Shown: positions 1 through 7,164 of the stretch, piece after piece
How positions within the stretch are numbered: position 1 is the stretch's first letter
Layout: each line of letters opens with the position of its first letter
NCBI GenBank assembly: GCA_023246095.1
Contig: JAHFJA010000001.1
Span: 66,865 to 107,639 of the forward strand
Direction: 5' to 3'
DNA length: 40,775 nt
Source of the DNA: a bacterium
GTDB lineage: Bacteria > Patescibacteriota > Patescibacteriia > JACQRZ01
Position numbers and translations under genes: made by a program
Notes under the pieces: model-generated
The model's input: only the letters and a program-made list of their open reading frames with translations
Told to the model about the DNA's origin: nothing
The model's database searches: none

Positions 1-136
1 CCTTATCGGTATGATCTGTGGATCCATCGTTAACCAACACCACCTCGATATCTGTATAATTCTGTGCAAAAATTGACTCCAATGTCATCGGCAAGTCGTC
101 CGCTTGATTGTAGCTTGGAATAATTAATGAAATCAT
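1..136 (-). CDS. Family 2 glycosyltransferase, N-terminal part (runs off the window)
   Basis: This is the first 45 codons of a GT-A fold glycosyltransferase of family GT2, which moves a sugar from a nucleotide-sugar to a growing glycan at the cytoplasmic membrane. The visible protein begins MISLIIPSYNQADDL, the usual first beta strand and loop, and continues to VVLVNDGSTD, the nucleotide-binding strand with its first conserved aspartate. The rest, including the DxD metal site, lies outside the window. Its ATG overlaps the stop of the upstream GT4 gene as ATGA (133-136), so the two are translationally coupled. It belongs to the polysaccharide cluster with the GT4 and the flippase. Family is clear; acceptor and donor cannot be told. 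Confidence 0.88.
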   Translation of the reverse strand, partial: MISLIIPSYNQADDLPMTLESIFAQNYTDIEVVLVNDGSTDHTDK

Positions 137-1263
137 AACGTATATTGTTCAATAGCTTTTACAAGGCCATTTGCTTGGACTTTCCACTGGAACTCCCGCT
201 CTATTCGCTCCTTCCCTTGTTTCCCTAATGTATATGCAAACGAAGGACTTCCGAGCAAGCTGCATATGGCGTCAGAAATAGCCGACACATCTTTTTGTGA
301 GACCACCAATCCGGTTTTGCCATCCAACACCGCCTCGCCAACACCACCGCTCTCCGCTGCGATTACAGGAAGACCAAACGCGTTTGCTTCCAAATATACG
401 ATACCAAACCCTTCCACGTCACCTTGAAGGTCTACGGGGGTCATTATAAACACGTTAGCCTGCGTATACCAATCACGCACTTCGGCATCTGAAAGTGCAC
501 CAAGAAATTGCACGTGTTCCTGCAATCCCAACTGTGTCACCAACATTTCAAGTTCATGACGGTATGGACCATCGCCCAGAATTACATACTGAATATCCGG
601 AATCTGTTTCAAAACTTGCGACAATGATTTAATAACATATTCATGTCCCTTACGCGCGACAATTCGACCCACCGTCAATATTATATGGCCAGATTTTTGC
701 CCATCACTGAGTATCATTTTTTCTTCCTGAGGACTTCTTACCGGACACGGATGGACAATCGATACTTTTTCCGATGGGACCCCAAAAGATTGGATTGCGG
801 TACTGGTATAGTGACTATTGCCAACCGTGCCACATGCTCGCCCAAATATTTTCTTCATAAGCCAACGCTTTCGACTAGATTTTTGATGAATAATATCCAT
901 CCCATGGCAGGAAATAATATAGGGAATATGTAATACATAGGAAAGCAAAAACACTGCAGTCCCAACAGGTAATATTTGACCGACAACAATAACGTCGGGT
1001 CGCTCTTTTCGCAATACAGACCACAAACCCATCAACAAAGATATCCAGCGCGGTTGCATCCACGATGAAAGAAATTTTTTTCTAATGATTTGATAAGATA
1101 CTGGTAACTCTTTTGTGTCAGTCGATAGTAAGGGCGCAACTACCACCAAACGATCAGCAGTCAGTTGCTCGGCCAACTTCATCCAATAATAAGATACCCC
1201 TCCAACGGAAGGGTAAAAATCAAGCGTTACGAGTAGGACTTTCTTCATATGTTGTAGGTTCAT
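133..1263 (-). CDS. Family 4 glycosyltransferase
   Basis: A GT-B fold glycosyltransferase of family GT4, 376 residues, a usual length. The N-terminal domain starts with KKVLLVTLDFYPSVGG, the glycine-rich acceptor-side loop. The C-terminal domain has ILTVGRIVARKGHEYVIKS, then the loop with EGFGIVYLEANAFGLPVIA, where the first E and the later E are the EX7E nucleotide-sugar contacts. It probably adds a hexose to a lipid-linked surface polysaccharide on the cytoplasmic face. An in-frame ATG at 1248 (MKKVLL) is as likely a start as 1263; neither has a Shine-Dalgarno. It overlaps the flippase upstream by 29-44 bp and the next GT2 by 4 bp, so all three form one operon. Substrate unknown. Confidence 0.88.
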   Translation of the reverse strand: MNLQHMKKVLLVTLDFYPSVGGVSYYWMKLAEQLTADRLVVVAPLLSTDTKELPVSYQIIRKKFLSSWMQPRWISLLMGLWSVLRKERPDVIVVGQILPVGTAVFLLSYVLHIPYIISCHGMDIIHQKSSRKRWLMKKIFGRACGTVGNSHYTSTAIQSFGVPSEKVSIVHPCPVRSPQEEKMILSDGQKSGHIILTVGRIVARKGHEYVIKSLSQVLKQIPDIQYVILGDGPYRHELEMLVTQLGLQEHVQFLGALSDAEVRDWYTQANVFIMTPVDLQGDVEGFGIVYLEANAFGLPVIAAESGGVGEAVLDGKTGLVVSQKDVSAISDAICSLLGSPSFAYTLGKQGKERIEREFQWKVQANGLVKAIEQYTL

Positions 1264-2767
1264 CTTTTTTTACAACGGCCTTTATTACATCATGAATCTG
1301 TTTAATAGAAATCCCTTGCAATACCAAGAGAGTTCCGCCATACACAACAGCACCAACAAAAACATATATAAGAGCATGCAAAACAGAATGCATTACTCCT
1401 ACGGGGATATGCAGAGAGCTCAACATATCTGTTATACGCGTGCTCAAGAAATGTTGCATTTCAATTATCACTCCCGCCATGACGGCTGCAGCGACGGTCA
1501 TTTTCAATAGAGACATAATAAGAAACTTTTTATAATCTTTCCATAAACGCCATGTCAATATTAGACTTGCTACCAATATAAACGTATAAGTAATTGATGA
1601 TGCCCATGCTGCTCCCACTTCTTGCCACTGAGGGATGAGGAACAAATTGATCCCCACGTTAATCACTCCCGCAATGCTGAGGATAATACTGTTATGCTTT
1701 TGTTGATTACTTGCAGCCAATAGTGACCCCAAAGGAAATATAAGGAATGAACTGACGAGAGCAACAGACAACACTTGCAACACTGGAATTGATCGCGTAT
1801 ATTCAGCTCCTCCCACAACAGAGATAAGATACGGTGCAAGCGCAGCGAGACCTACCCCCATTGGAATAACCAACAACATGAGATAATACGTCGCCAACGA
1901 ATATGTCCGCCCCACAAGTCTTTTATCATTTTCAAATTGGGAACTCATCGTGGCATACACAGCAGCAGCGAGCGCAGACGGAATAAATTGTAACGCCAGT
2001 ACAATTTTGTTAGCCGCTGAATACCATCCCGCATGAGCATCCCCTGCCATGCGCTGAATCATAACCGCATCAGTGTATGTATAGATGCGAGAAGCAATAG
2101 CTGCGACAGCAAACGGTGCAGCCCATATCAAAATCTGTCGCATCAACACGCGATCAAACTTCAGTGTCACGCGTATCTGTGCTTTTCGTTTCAACAATGT
2201 AAGTGCATAGAAAAAACTCAAGACACTCGAGATCAAAATAGCTACGATCAGCAAATATAACGGTCCATGCAACAACGCGACAGTACTTCCCATACCAACC
2301 ATGATCCCCGTCACCATAAGTACACTAGTCGACTCATACTGAAGCCTCTGCAAACCACGAAAAACTGCCCAACATGGTGTAGCTATCAAATCAAACCATG
2401 TCGCGATTCCTGCCAACGCCACAAGGACTATCATTTGTGTTGAGTATCCCCACCACCACACCAACAACATAGTTATTGCGTAAATCAATATTCCCATCAC
2501 CATACGAAACAATAACGCTTGGTTCAAAAGTTCACTAGCTCTCTCTGGTCGACGAGCTACTTCGCGCGTAAGAACAAAGGAAATACCTAAATCAGTAAGC
2601 ACAGCAAATAGCCCCGCGAAAGCAAGCGAGGCACTGTATTGACCTTGTCCCGCAGGACCATAGACACGAGCAACAATGACAAAATACCCCAGCGTAAGCA
2701 TCTTTTGAATGATGTATGCCATCGTGAGGTAAGAAGTATTTTTTGTAAGACGTGAAGGTGCAGCCAT
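1220..2767 (-). CDS. Wzx/RfbX-type polysaccharide flippase
   Basis: A polytopic membrane protein of 515 residues with about 12-14 hydrophobic segments spread over its whole length, in the MOP/MATE-like polysaccharide transporter superfamily. The opening (TKNTSYLTMAYIIQKML, then GPAGQGQYSASLAFAG and DLGISFVLTREVAR) is typical of Wzx-like flippases that move undecaprenyl-linked glycan units across the membrane. It is encoded immediately before two glycosyltransferases with overlapping ends, which fits a lipid-linked surface glycan route. The last 30 or so residues are polar (IKAVVKKDEPTTYEESPT), a cytoplasmic tail. Translation starts at an ATG 54 bp after rpsI ends, with the rpsI terminator in between, so it likely has its own start of transcription, though I see no convincing promoter. 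Confidence 0.85.
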   Translation of the reverse strand: MAAPSRLTKNTSYLTMAYIIQKMLTLGYFVIVARVYGPAGQGQYSASLAFAGLFAVLTDLGISFVLTREVARRPERASELLNQALLFRMVMGILIYAITMLLVWWWGYSTQMIVLVALAGIATWFDLIATPCWAVFRGLQRLQYESTSVLMVTGIMVGMGSTVALLHGPLYLLIVAILISSVLSFFYALTLLKRKAQIRVTLKFDRVLMRQILIWAAPFAVAAIASRIYTYTDAVMIQRMAGDAHAGWYSAANKIVLALQFIPSALAAAVYATMSSQFENDKRLVGRTYSLATYYLMLLVIPMGVGLAALAPYLISVVGGAEYTRSIPVLQVLSVALVSSFLIFPLGSLLAASNQQKHNSIILSIAGVINVGINLFLIPQWQEVGAAWASSITYTFILVASLILTWRLWKDYKKFLIMSLLKMTVAAAVMAGVIIEMQHFLSTRITDMLSSLHIPVGVMHSVLHALIYVFVGAVVYGGTLLVLQGISIKQIHDVIKAVVKKDEPTTYEESPTRNA

Positions 2768-2768
2768 A

Positions 2769-2803
2769 CAAGAAGGCTAAAGGCCTCCCAAGTAAGGAGG
2801 CCT
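2769..2803 (-). terminator. Intrinsic terminator after rpsI
   Basis: An 8-bp perfect stem (AGGCCTCC at 2781-2788 with GGAGGCCT at 2796-2803) and 7-nt loop lie just downstream of rpsI. Read on the minus strand the stem is followed by TTT and then a T/C-rich run rather than a clean U tract, so termination may be partial. It separates the ribosomal operon from the polysaccharide genes. Confidence 0.55.
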
Positions 2804-2821
2804 GTGCATAATCCTGACGGA

Positions 2822-3283
2822 TTAACGTTTCGAAAACTGAGGAGCTCGGCGTGCTCGACGGAGACCCGGCTTCTTTCTTTCTTTGACTCGCGGATCGCGA
2901 GTGAGAAATCCTTCTGAGCGAAGAGTTTTTCTAAATTCAGGATTGTATTCAAGAAGCGCACGTGAAATACCATGACGAACCGCTTCCGCCTGACCACGAA
3001 TACCGCCCCCTAATACCTTTACCATAACGCCCATCATTTCCTTGGTGCTTGTAATATCCAGAGGGGCATTAACGAACAATTGAAGTTCAAAAGTTGGAAA
3101 ATATGTTGCGAGTGGTTTGCCATTAATCACAATATCAGTATTGTCACCACCTCGTTGAAGGCGAACACGAGCGATTGCTTCCTTACGTCGTCCTACTGCT
3201 GTATAGACATCCCCTGCCATCTTCAAAACAGCTGAAGGTTCTTCAGGTGTTGCTTTTACTACTTTTTTCTTCGTTTCTGCCAT
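2822..3283 (-). CDS. rpsI: 30S ribosomal protein S9
   Basis: Ribosomal protein S9, 153 residues. The body has YTAVGRRKEAIARVRL near residue 27, the middle block GGGIRGQAEAVRHGISRALL, and the basic C-terminal tail ending GLRRARRAPQFSKR; that last SKR reaches into the P site in ribosome structures. The start is taken at the ATG at 3283 (MAETKKK); an upstream in-frame TTG would run into the rplM stop. About 25 residues precede the conserved core, a modest Lys-rich N-terminal extension. It follows rplM by 10 bp, the usual L13-S9 pair, and is last in the operon. No Shine-Dalgarno is visible. Confidence 0.97.
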   Translation of the reverse strand: MAETKKKVVKATPEEPSAVLKMAGDVYTAVGRRKEAIARVRLQRGGDNTDIVINGKPLATYFPTFELQLFVNAPLDITSTKEMMGVMVKVLGGGIRGQAEAVRHGISRALLEYNPEFRKTLRSEGFLTRDPRVKERKKPGLRRARRAPQFSKR

Positions 3284-3293
3284 AGGGTAAAAG

Positions 3294-3665
3294 TTATGCC
3301 TCAAGAGTGAGACGCTTTAACATCGAGGAACGCAACTTTGTTCGAGGTAACATACGTGCTACCGCCACCTCTAAAATTGAAGTGGGATCTTTTTTAACCA
3401 TTTCTGACATCTTCTGCGTTTTCAATCCGCCTGGATGCCATGTGTGATGGTGATATACCTTATCTTCCATTTTCTTTCCCGTGACTTTTATTTTGCTTAC
3501 ATTCGTAATTTTAACGAAATCACCCTCATCGAGGTGCATTTCGAAACTTGGTTTGTGTTTACCACGCAATAAAACAGCGATGCGTGTCGCAAGTCGTCCA
3601 AGGACTTCTCCTTCGGCATCAATCACATGTACCGCTCTTACTGTATTTTTTCGGAATGGGATCAT
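3294..3665 (-). CDS. rplM: 50S ribosomal protein L13
   Basis: Ribosomal protein L13, 123 residues, an early-assembly protein of the large subunit. Recognisable blocks are VHVIDAEGEVLGRLATRIAVLLRGKHKP, VKITNVSKIKVTGKK, and HPGGLKTQKMSEMVKKDP followed by AVARMLPRTKLRSSMLKRL. It stops right after this block, so it lacks the last 15-20 residues of the roughly 142-residue E. coli protein; shortened L13 proteins are common. The start at 3665 (MIPFRKNTVRAVHV) fits the family; in-frame codons further upstream overlap rplQ and are not L13-like. The gap to rplQ is 1 bp. Confidence 0.97.
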   Translation of the reverse strand: MIPFRKNTVRAVHVIDAEGEVLGRLATRIAVLLRGKHKPSFEMHLDEGDFVKITNVSKIKVTGKKMEDKVYHHHTWHPGGLKTQKMSEMVKKDPTSILEVAVARMLPRTKLRSSMLKRLTLEA

Positions 3666-3666
3666 A

Positions 3667-4017
3667 TTATACAAATTCAATTTGTGCCATCGAAGCACCA
3701 TCTCCTTGGCGAACACCCAATTTCGTAATACGCGTATATCCACCCGGGCGACCAATATAACGAGGGCCAATAACTTCCAATAACTTCTTGGTTGCATTTG
3801 GCATATTCATACGACGCATCAAAAGACGACGCGTTGCAATGTCATTTGTTCTTGATTTGGTAACTAAAGGTTCAATATACATACGCAATACCTTTGCTTT
3901 TGTCTGAGTAGTCCTAATTTTTTCATGTAAAACAAACTGAGCCGCCAACGTCTTCATAAGCGCGGTGCGGGGAGCCTTCTTTCGATCTAGAATCTTAGTT
4001 TTATTGCGGTGTCTCAT
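3667..4017 (-). CDS. rplQ: 50S ribosomal protein L17
   Basis: Ribosomal protein L17, 116 residues, near the usual 115-127. It begins MRHRNKTKILDRKKAPRTAL, a variant of the conserved RHR..LNR....R.A(L/M) opening, followed by LAAQFVLHEKIRTTQTKAK and the C-terminal RYIGRPGGYTRITKLGVRQGDGA block, which is nearly invariant. It sits between rpoA and rplM, the standard bacterial order. The upstream gap to rpoA is 42 bp and shows no Shine-Dalgarno. Confidence 0.97.
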   Translation of the reverse strand: MRHRNKTKILDRKKAPRTALMKTLAAQFVLHEKIRTTQTKAKVLRMYIEPLVTKSRTNDIATRRLLMRRMNMPNATKKLLEVIGPRYIGRPGGYTRITKLGVRQGDGASMAQIEFV

Positions 4018-4059
4018 AGTATGACGATATTAGCACAATTCGTGCGACATGTCTAGATA

Positions 4060-4899
4060 TTACTCGTCTTCATGCTTTTTAGGGCGTCCTCGCTTCTTTT
4101 TGCTTTCATCTTCGTCGTCTTCCCCTTCCTCGAGAGGGTTTTCTGGTGTAAATGTCGCCTCGACCTCTTCTACTGCCTCCTGAGCGTCTTCTGGTAGGTC
4201 TGTCCGGCTGACTCCCGGAGCAAGAATCATTTTAAACTGATCAATAAGGATCTGAGCGCTCTGTTCCACTGCTTCTTTGGCAGTGATGCTCCCATCAGTC
4301 TCGACCGTCAAAATGACGCGGTTAAAGTTTGTCATCTGTCCCACACGTGCATTCTCAACATGTAGCGATACATTTCGGACAGGAGTAAAAGTCGCATCAA
4401 CGAGTATAGTGCCAACTTCAGGCTTTTCTCCCTCATGCATTTCTGTGGAAAAGTATCCACGACCGCGACGAATAGTGAGTTCCATTTCAACCTGTGCATT
4501 CTTGTTTGTCATTGTACAAATATGCGCATTTGGAGTAGAAACCTCTACTTCGTGAGTACCTTCAATGTCAGCACCCGTGACCGCCTTCTCTCCTTTTGCC
4601 CTGAGCATCACTTTAACAGGTTCATCAGTATGGATGTTGAATTTTAAACTTTTAAGATTGAGAATGATGTCAACGACATCTTCCTCAACGTATGGCAATG
4701 TTGAAAACTCATGATCGGCACCCTTGATCTTAACGGCAATGACCGCACCGCCTGATAAAGACGAGAGAAGAACGCGGCGAAGTGCATTTCCAATAGTAAG
4801 ACCATACCCTGAATACAGAGGTTCAATTGCGACGATCATCTCATTGTCTTTACTGCCGGCTTTGTAGTCAACGCGCATCGGCAATAAAATATGTTCCAT
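4060..4899 (-). CDS. rpoA: RNA polymerase alpha subunit lacking the standard C-terminal domain
   Basis: Alpha subunit of RNA polymerase, 279 residues. The N-terminal assembly domain is intact: EPLYSGYGLTIGNALRRVLLSSL (about 27-48), KGADHEFSTLPYVEEDVVDIILNLK (59-83), and the helix KEAVEQSAQILIDQFKMIL (208-226). After residue 228 the protein has no helix-hairpin-helix alpha-CTD; instead an acidic linker (about 235-266) ends in KKKRGRPKKHEDE (267-279), with an AT-hook-like RGRP core at 270-273. E. coli alpha has 329 residues with the CTD at about 249-329. The start at 4899 (MEHILLP) is chosen over a longer one at 4938 that overlaps rpsD. It lies between rpsD and rplQ as usual. Confidence 0.96.
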   Translation of the reverse strand: MEHILLPMRVDYKAGSKDNEMIVAIEPLYSGYGLTIGNALRRVLLSSLSGGAVIAVKIKGADHEFSTLPYVEEDVVDIILNLKSLKFNIHTDEPVKVMLRAKGEKAVTGADIEGTHEVEVSTPNAHICTMTNKNAQVEMELTIRRGRGYFSTEMHEGEKPEVGTILVDATFTPVRNVSLHVENARVGQMTNFNRVILTVETDGSITAKEAVEQSAQILIDQFKMILAPGVSRTDLPEDAQEAVEEVEATFTPENPLEEGEDDEDESKKKRGRPKKHEDE

Positions 4900-4918
4900 A
4901 CTTAAGCGTGGTAAAAAA

Positions 4919-5554
4919 TTATCGTGAGTAAAACTCAATGATTGCTTTCATGTCAAAAATCCCCTGCACTGCTTCTTCGGTCTTTGGAGCATCAACAACT
5001 TTTGCAGAGTAAGCTCCTTGTTCCATAGTTGCCCAAGAAGGAAGCTGCTTTCCTGAAAGCGAAGGAAGAAGTGTTTCGAAATAGCTATACTTCTCACTGC
5101 GTGGTTTAAGAGTGATAACACTCCCTGGTTTCACGTGAAAGGAAGGAATGTTTACTTTCTTGCCATCAACACGGAAATAACCATGACCGACGAATTGACG
5201 TGCCTGAGCGTGAGAATTTGCCCATCCAAGACGGTAAATCACATTATCAAGACGCATTTCCAAAAACTGAATCATAATATCAGCCGTATTACCCTCTTTG
5301 CTGTTAGCGCGTGAAAAATAATTTGAAAACTGCGTTTCAGAAACACCATAAAACTGCTTTGCTTTCTGCTTTTCGCGCAATTGAATACCGTAACCAGTCA
5401 AACGGGGCTTAGAATTCTTTGCTCCTGCCTGTCCTGGTGGATAATTGCGTCGCACGATGGCACACTTTGTAGTATAACAACGTTCCCCTTTTATGAAGAG
5501 TTTCATGCCTGCTCGGCGACACATGCGACATTTTGGTCCAAGAACTTTTGCCAT
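4919..5554 (-). CDS. rpsD: 30S ribosomal protein S4 (zinc-binding form)
   Basis: Ribosomal protein S4, 211 residues, a primary 16S rRNA binder. The N-terminus has a four-cysteine zinc site, C9-x2-C12 and C26-x4-C31, as in the C-plus forms of S4. This is followed by RRNYPPGQAG, the REKQKAKQFYGVSE block, and the S4 RNA-binding domain (RLDNVIYRLGWANSHAQARQFVGHGY, about 108-133). The C-terminus ends with the usual FYSR. The ATG lies 6 bp after rpsK. AAGGA occurs 12-16 bp upstream but overlaps the end of rpsK, so it is doubtful as a ribosome binding site. Confidence 0.97.
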   Translation of the reverse strand: MAKVLGPKCRMCRRAGMKLFIKGERCYTTKCAIVRRNYPPGQAGAKNSKPRLTGYGIQLREKQKAKQFYGVSETQFSNYFSRANSKEGNTADIMIQFLEMRLDNVIYRLGWANSHAQARQFVGHGYFRVDGKKVNIPSFHVKPGSVITLKPRSEKYSYFETLLPSLSGKQLPSWATMEQGAYSAKVVDAPKTEEAVQGIFDMKAIIEFYSR

Positions 5555-5560
5555 ATAGTA

Positions 5561-6040
5561 TTATATCCTTCTTACTTTCTTCGGACGACATCCGTTGTGG
5601 GGAATCGGCGTCACATCTTTAATAGAAATTATATTTAAACCATTCGCATGCATAGCACGGATTGCGCCTTCTCGTCCAGATCCAACACCGCGGACGAATA
5701 CTTGTACATCAACTAAACCAAATGGTTTAAGACGTTCTGCTGCTTCTTTTACGATCACCGATGCGGCATAAGGAGTTGACTTCTTAGGTCCTTTAAACCC
5801 ACACGCACCTGCTGACGAAGCTGCAATCACATTTCCGTTGAGATCACAAAAAGTAACAATCGTATTGTTGTATGTTGCCTGGATATGAGCTTGACCGGTG
5901 GCAACTTGACGCGCAACAACCTTCTTCTTCTTTCCCTTTTTCTTGTTGCTCCCTGCTTTTTCGGGCGCAGAAGCCTCCTGACCCTTAGGGGCTGAAGGAG
6001 TGGCTGCTAACTCTGCAAATAATTTTTCCTCTTCATTCAT
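5561..6040 (-). CDS. rpsK: 30S ribosomal protein S11 with N-terminal extension
   Basis: Ribosomal protein S11, 159 residues against about 129 in E. coli. The core starts near residue 45 with ATGQAHIQATYNNTIVTFCDLNGNVI and continues with SSAGACGFKGPKKSTPYAA and VFVRGVGSGREGAIRA, ending in ITPIPHNGCRPKK-type residues (TPIPHNGCRPKKVRRI). The first 44 residues are extra: an acidic and Ala/Pro stretch, then a run of lysines (NKKKGKKKK) just before the core. The lysine block probably contacts rRNA; the acidic head has no assigned role. It lies between rpsM and rpsD as usual. Confidence 0.96.
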   Translation of the reverse strand: MNEEEKLFAELAATPSAPKGQEASAPEKAGSNKKKGKKKKVVARQVATGQAHIQATYNNTIVTFCDLNGNVIAASSAGACGFKGPKKSTPYAASVIVKEAAERLKPFGLVDVQVFVRGVGSGREGAIRAMHANGLNIISIKDVTPIPHNGCRPKKVRRI

Positions 6041-6052
6041 ACATCAAGGATA

Positions 6053-6445
6053 TTAGGTCTTCTGAGCCGACATCTTCTTTCCGGATGCGGCTGTCTTTCG
6101 GACGTTACCACGAACCGTGCGAGAATTTGTTTTTGATCGCTGACCGCGAGCAGGGAGACGTTTGGCATGGCGACTTCCGCGGAAACTGCCGATTTCTTTC
6201 AAGCGCTTTACGTTACCTTGAACTTCGCGACGCAAGTCACCTTCGATTTTGTAGTTCTTTTCAATATAATCACGCAACTTATTTGCGGTTGCCTCATCAA
6301 GATCTTTGATACGTACGTTTGGGTCTAATGCAAGCGTAGAAATAATAAAACGTGAAGCCGTAGCTCCCACACCGTAAATATACGGCAGTGCGTACTCAAT
6401 TTTCTTATTTTGGGGAAGGATTGCTCCTGCAATACGAATTACCAC
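6053..6445 (-). CDS. rpsM: 30S ribosomal protein S13
   Basis: Ribosomal protein S13, 130 residues. The start is inferred as GTG at 6445, giving (M)VIRIAGAILPQNKK, which aligns with the family opening ARIAGVDLP. A longer reading up to 6499 would overlap rpmJ and is not S13-like. The middle has IYGVGATASRFIIS and the helix block RDYIEKNYKIEGDLRREV; the C-terminal tail has RGSRHAKRLPARGQRSKTNSRT, which reaches the tRNA sites, and ends in a basic stretch. It begins 19 bp after rpmJ. There is no Shine-Dalgarno before the GTG, so a non-ATG start with no SD is worth noting. Confidence 0.95.
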   Translation of the reverse strand: MVIRIAGAILPQNKKIEYALPYIYGVGATASRFIISTLALDPNVRIKDLDEATANKLRDYIEKNYKIEGDLRREVQGNVKRLKEIGSFRGSRHAKRLPARGQRSKTNSRTVRGNVRKTAASGKKMSAQKT

Positions 6446-6464
6446 AATACTGACAATTAAAAAA

Positions 6465-6578
6465 TTAACCTTGGCGTTGCTTGTGCTTAGGATTCTCACA
6501 GACTACCCGAAGACGACCTTCGCGACGAATCCGCTGGCACTTAAGACACATTGGTTTTACTGAAGCTCGGACTTTCAT
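6465..6578 (-). CDS. rpmJ: 50S ribosomal protein L36 (zinc-ribbon form)
   Basis: A 37-residue gene between infA and rpsM, the classical place for L36. The translation begins [14 protein letters not shown] and ends [10 protein letters not shown]. It has the zinc-binding set C11, C14, C27 and H32 of the C-plus type L36, and the length is that of the family. Its ATG lies 2 bp after the infA stop, so the two are co-translated. The stop codon is at 6465-6467. Confidence 0.96.
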   Translation of the reverse strand: MKVRASVKPMCLKCQRIRREGRLRVVCENPKHKQRQG

Positions 6579-6580
6579 AA

Positions 6581-6811
6581 TTAATAACGATAGGTAATGC
6601 GTCCTTTAGTCAAGTCGTAAGGGGTCATTTGAAGTTTGACCTTATCCCCTGGCAAAAGACGTATTCTATTCATCCGCATCTTTCCCGAGAGATGACCCAT
6701 GACTTCATGGCCATTTTCAAGCCGAATACGGAACATTGCAGCGGGTAAAAGCTCAAGAACCTCCCCATCTACGTCGAGGAAATCCTTGCCCACATTGCCA
6801 CTTTCACTCAT
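6581..6811 (-). CDS. infA: Translation initiation factor IF-1
   Basis: Initiation factor IF-1, a single OB-fold domain that binds the A site of the 30S subunit during initiation. The protein (76 residues with the start at 6811) has the diagnostic blocks [42 protein letters not shown] and the C-terminal SPYDLT-like [16 protein letters not shown] second in-frame ATG at 6820 would add three residues; neither start has a Shine-Dalgarno. It is the first gene of the ribosomal operon. Confidence 0.97.
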   Translation of the reverse strand: MSESGNVGKDFLDVDGEVLELLPAAMFRIRLENGHEVMGHLSGKMRMNRIRLLPGDKVKLQMTPYDLTKGRITYRY

Positions 6812-6830
6812 AATTCGCATTAAAATAAAT

Positions 6831-6900
6831 AATAATCTCTGCGCTTTAGAGATTATTATACTAAAGCTTTAGTGAATATAGCAAAATCTGTCAGATTTGC
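6831..6900 (-). promoter_or_regulatory. Two hairpins in the infA 5' leader
   Basis: In the predicted untranslated leader of infA there is a perfect 10-bp stem (6831-6840 with 6848-6857, 7-nt loop) ending 19 bp before the start codon, preceded by an imperfect stem (6881-6900, GCAAATCTG against CAGATTTTGC on the minus strand). The position suggests control of infA translation or attenuation of the operon. The stems are seen; the function is inference. Confidence 0.45.
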
Positions 6901-6962
6901 AAGCGAATTCAGGGTTTTAAGGGGTTTTGTGCTGAAAGTGCCCTTTGGGTATCGGTACGGCT

Positions 6963-6991
6963 ATGATATCACAAGGATAAAAGGCTTGCAA
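6963..6991 (-). promoter_or_regulatory. Promoter of the infA-rpsI operon
   Basis: Read on the minus strand: -35 TTGCAA (6986-6991), exactly 17 bp, then -10 TATCAT (6963-6968). Transcription would start near 6956, leaving a leader of about 145 nt to infA. The -10 has five of six consensus bases and the -35 four of six. Confidence 0.6.
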
Positions 6992-6994
6992 GGG

Positions 6995-7066
6995 GGTATG
7001 TCGGCCTGAAAGATATAGGTCCTCAAGAGGGTGCGTCCTCAGCCCTGTAAGCTGCCGTCCGACACC
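6995..7066. other. Self-complementary intergenic segment of unknown role
   Basis: The 353-bp gap between infA and the next gene holds the infA promoter and leader, a terminator, and this more GC-rich block. Its ends pair (GG plus TGTCGG at 6995-7004 with CCGACA plus CC at 7059-7066). Inside, GAGG (7027-7030) can pair with CCTC either before it (7021-7024) or after it (7037-7040). It lies upstream of the infA -35 box. It may be a small RNA or an upstream regulatory structure; no family is recognised and the strand is unclear. Confidence 0.3.
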
Positions 7067-7108
7067 TTATATCACTACACAGAACCATTCGAGCCAGGAT
7101 GTTTTAAC

Positions 7109-7140
7109 AAAAGAAAAAGACTATGTATTCCTACATAGTC
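7109..7140 (-). terminator. Intrinsic terminator after the 7.2-kb gene
   Basis: A 9-bp perfect stem (GACTATGTA at 7119-7127, TACATAGTC at 7132-7140, 4-nt loop) followed on the minus strand by TTTTTCTTTT. It is a textbook rho-independent terminator 25 bp downstream of the preceding gene. Confidence 0.85.
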
Positions 7141-7164
7141 TCAATTACTGGTTATTTTTTGTTT

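Noticed and set aside
5560-5565. Perfect TATAAT 6 bp before the rpsD ATG
   Set aside because: It is made by the last Ile codon and TAA stop of rpsK and has no -35. The operon context makes a separate leaderless promoter unlikely.
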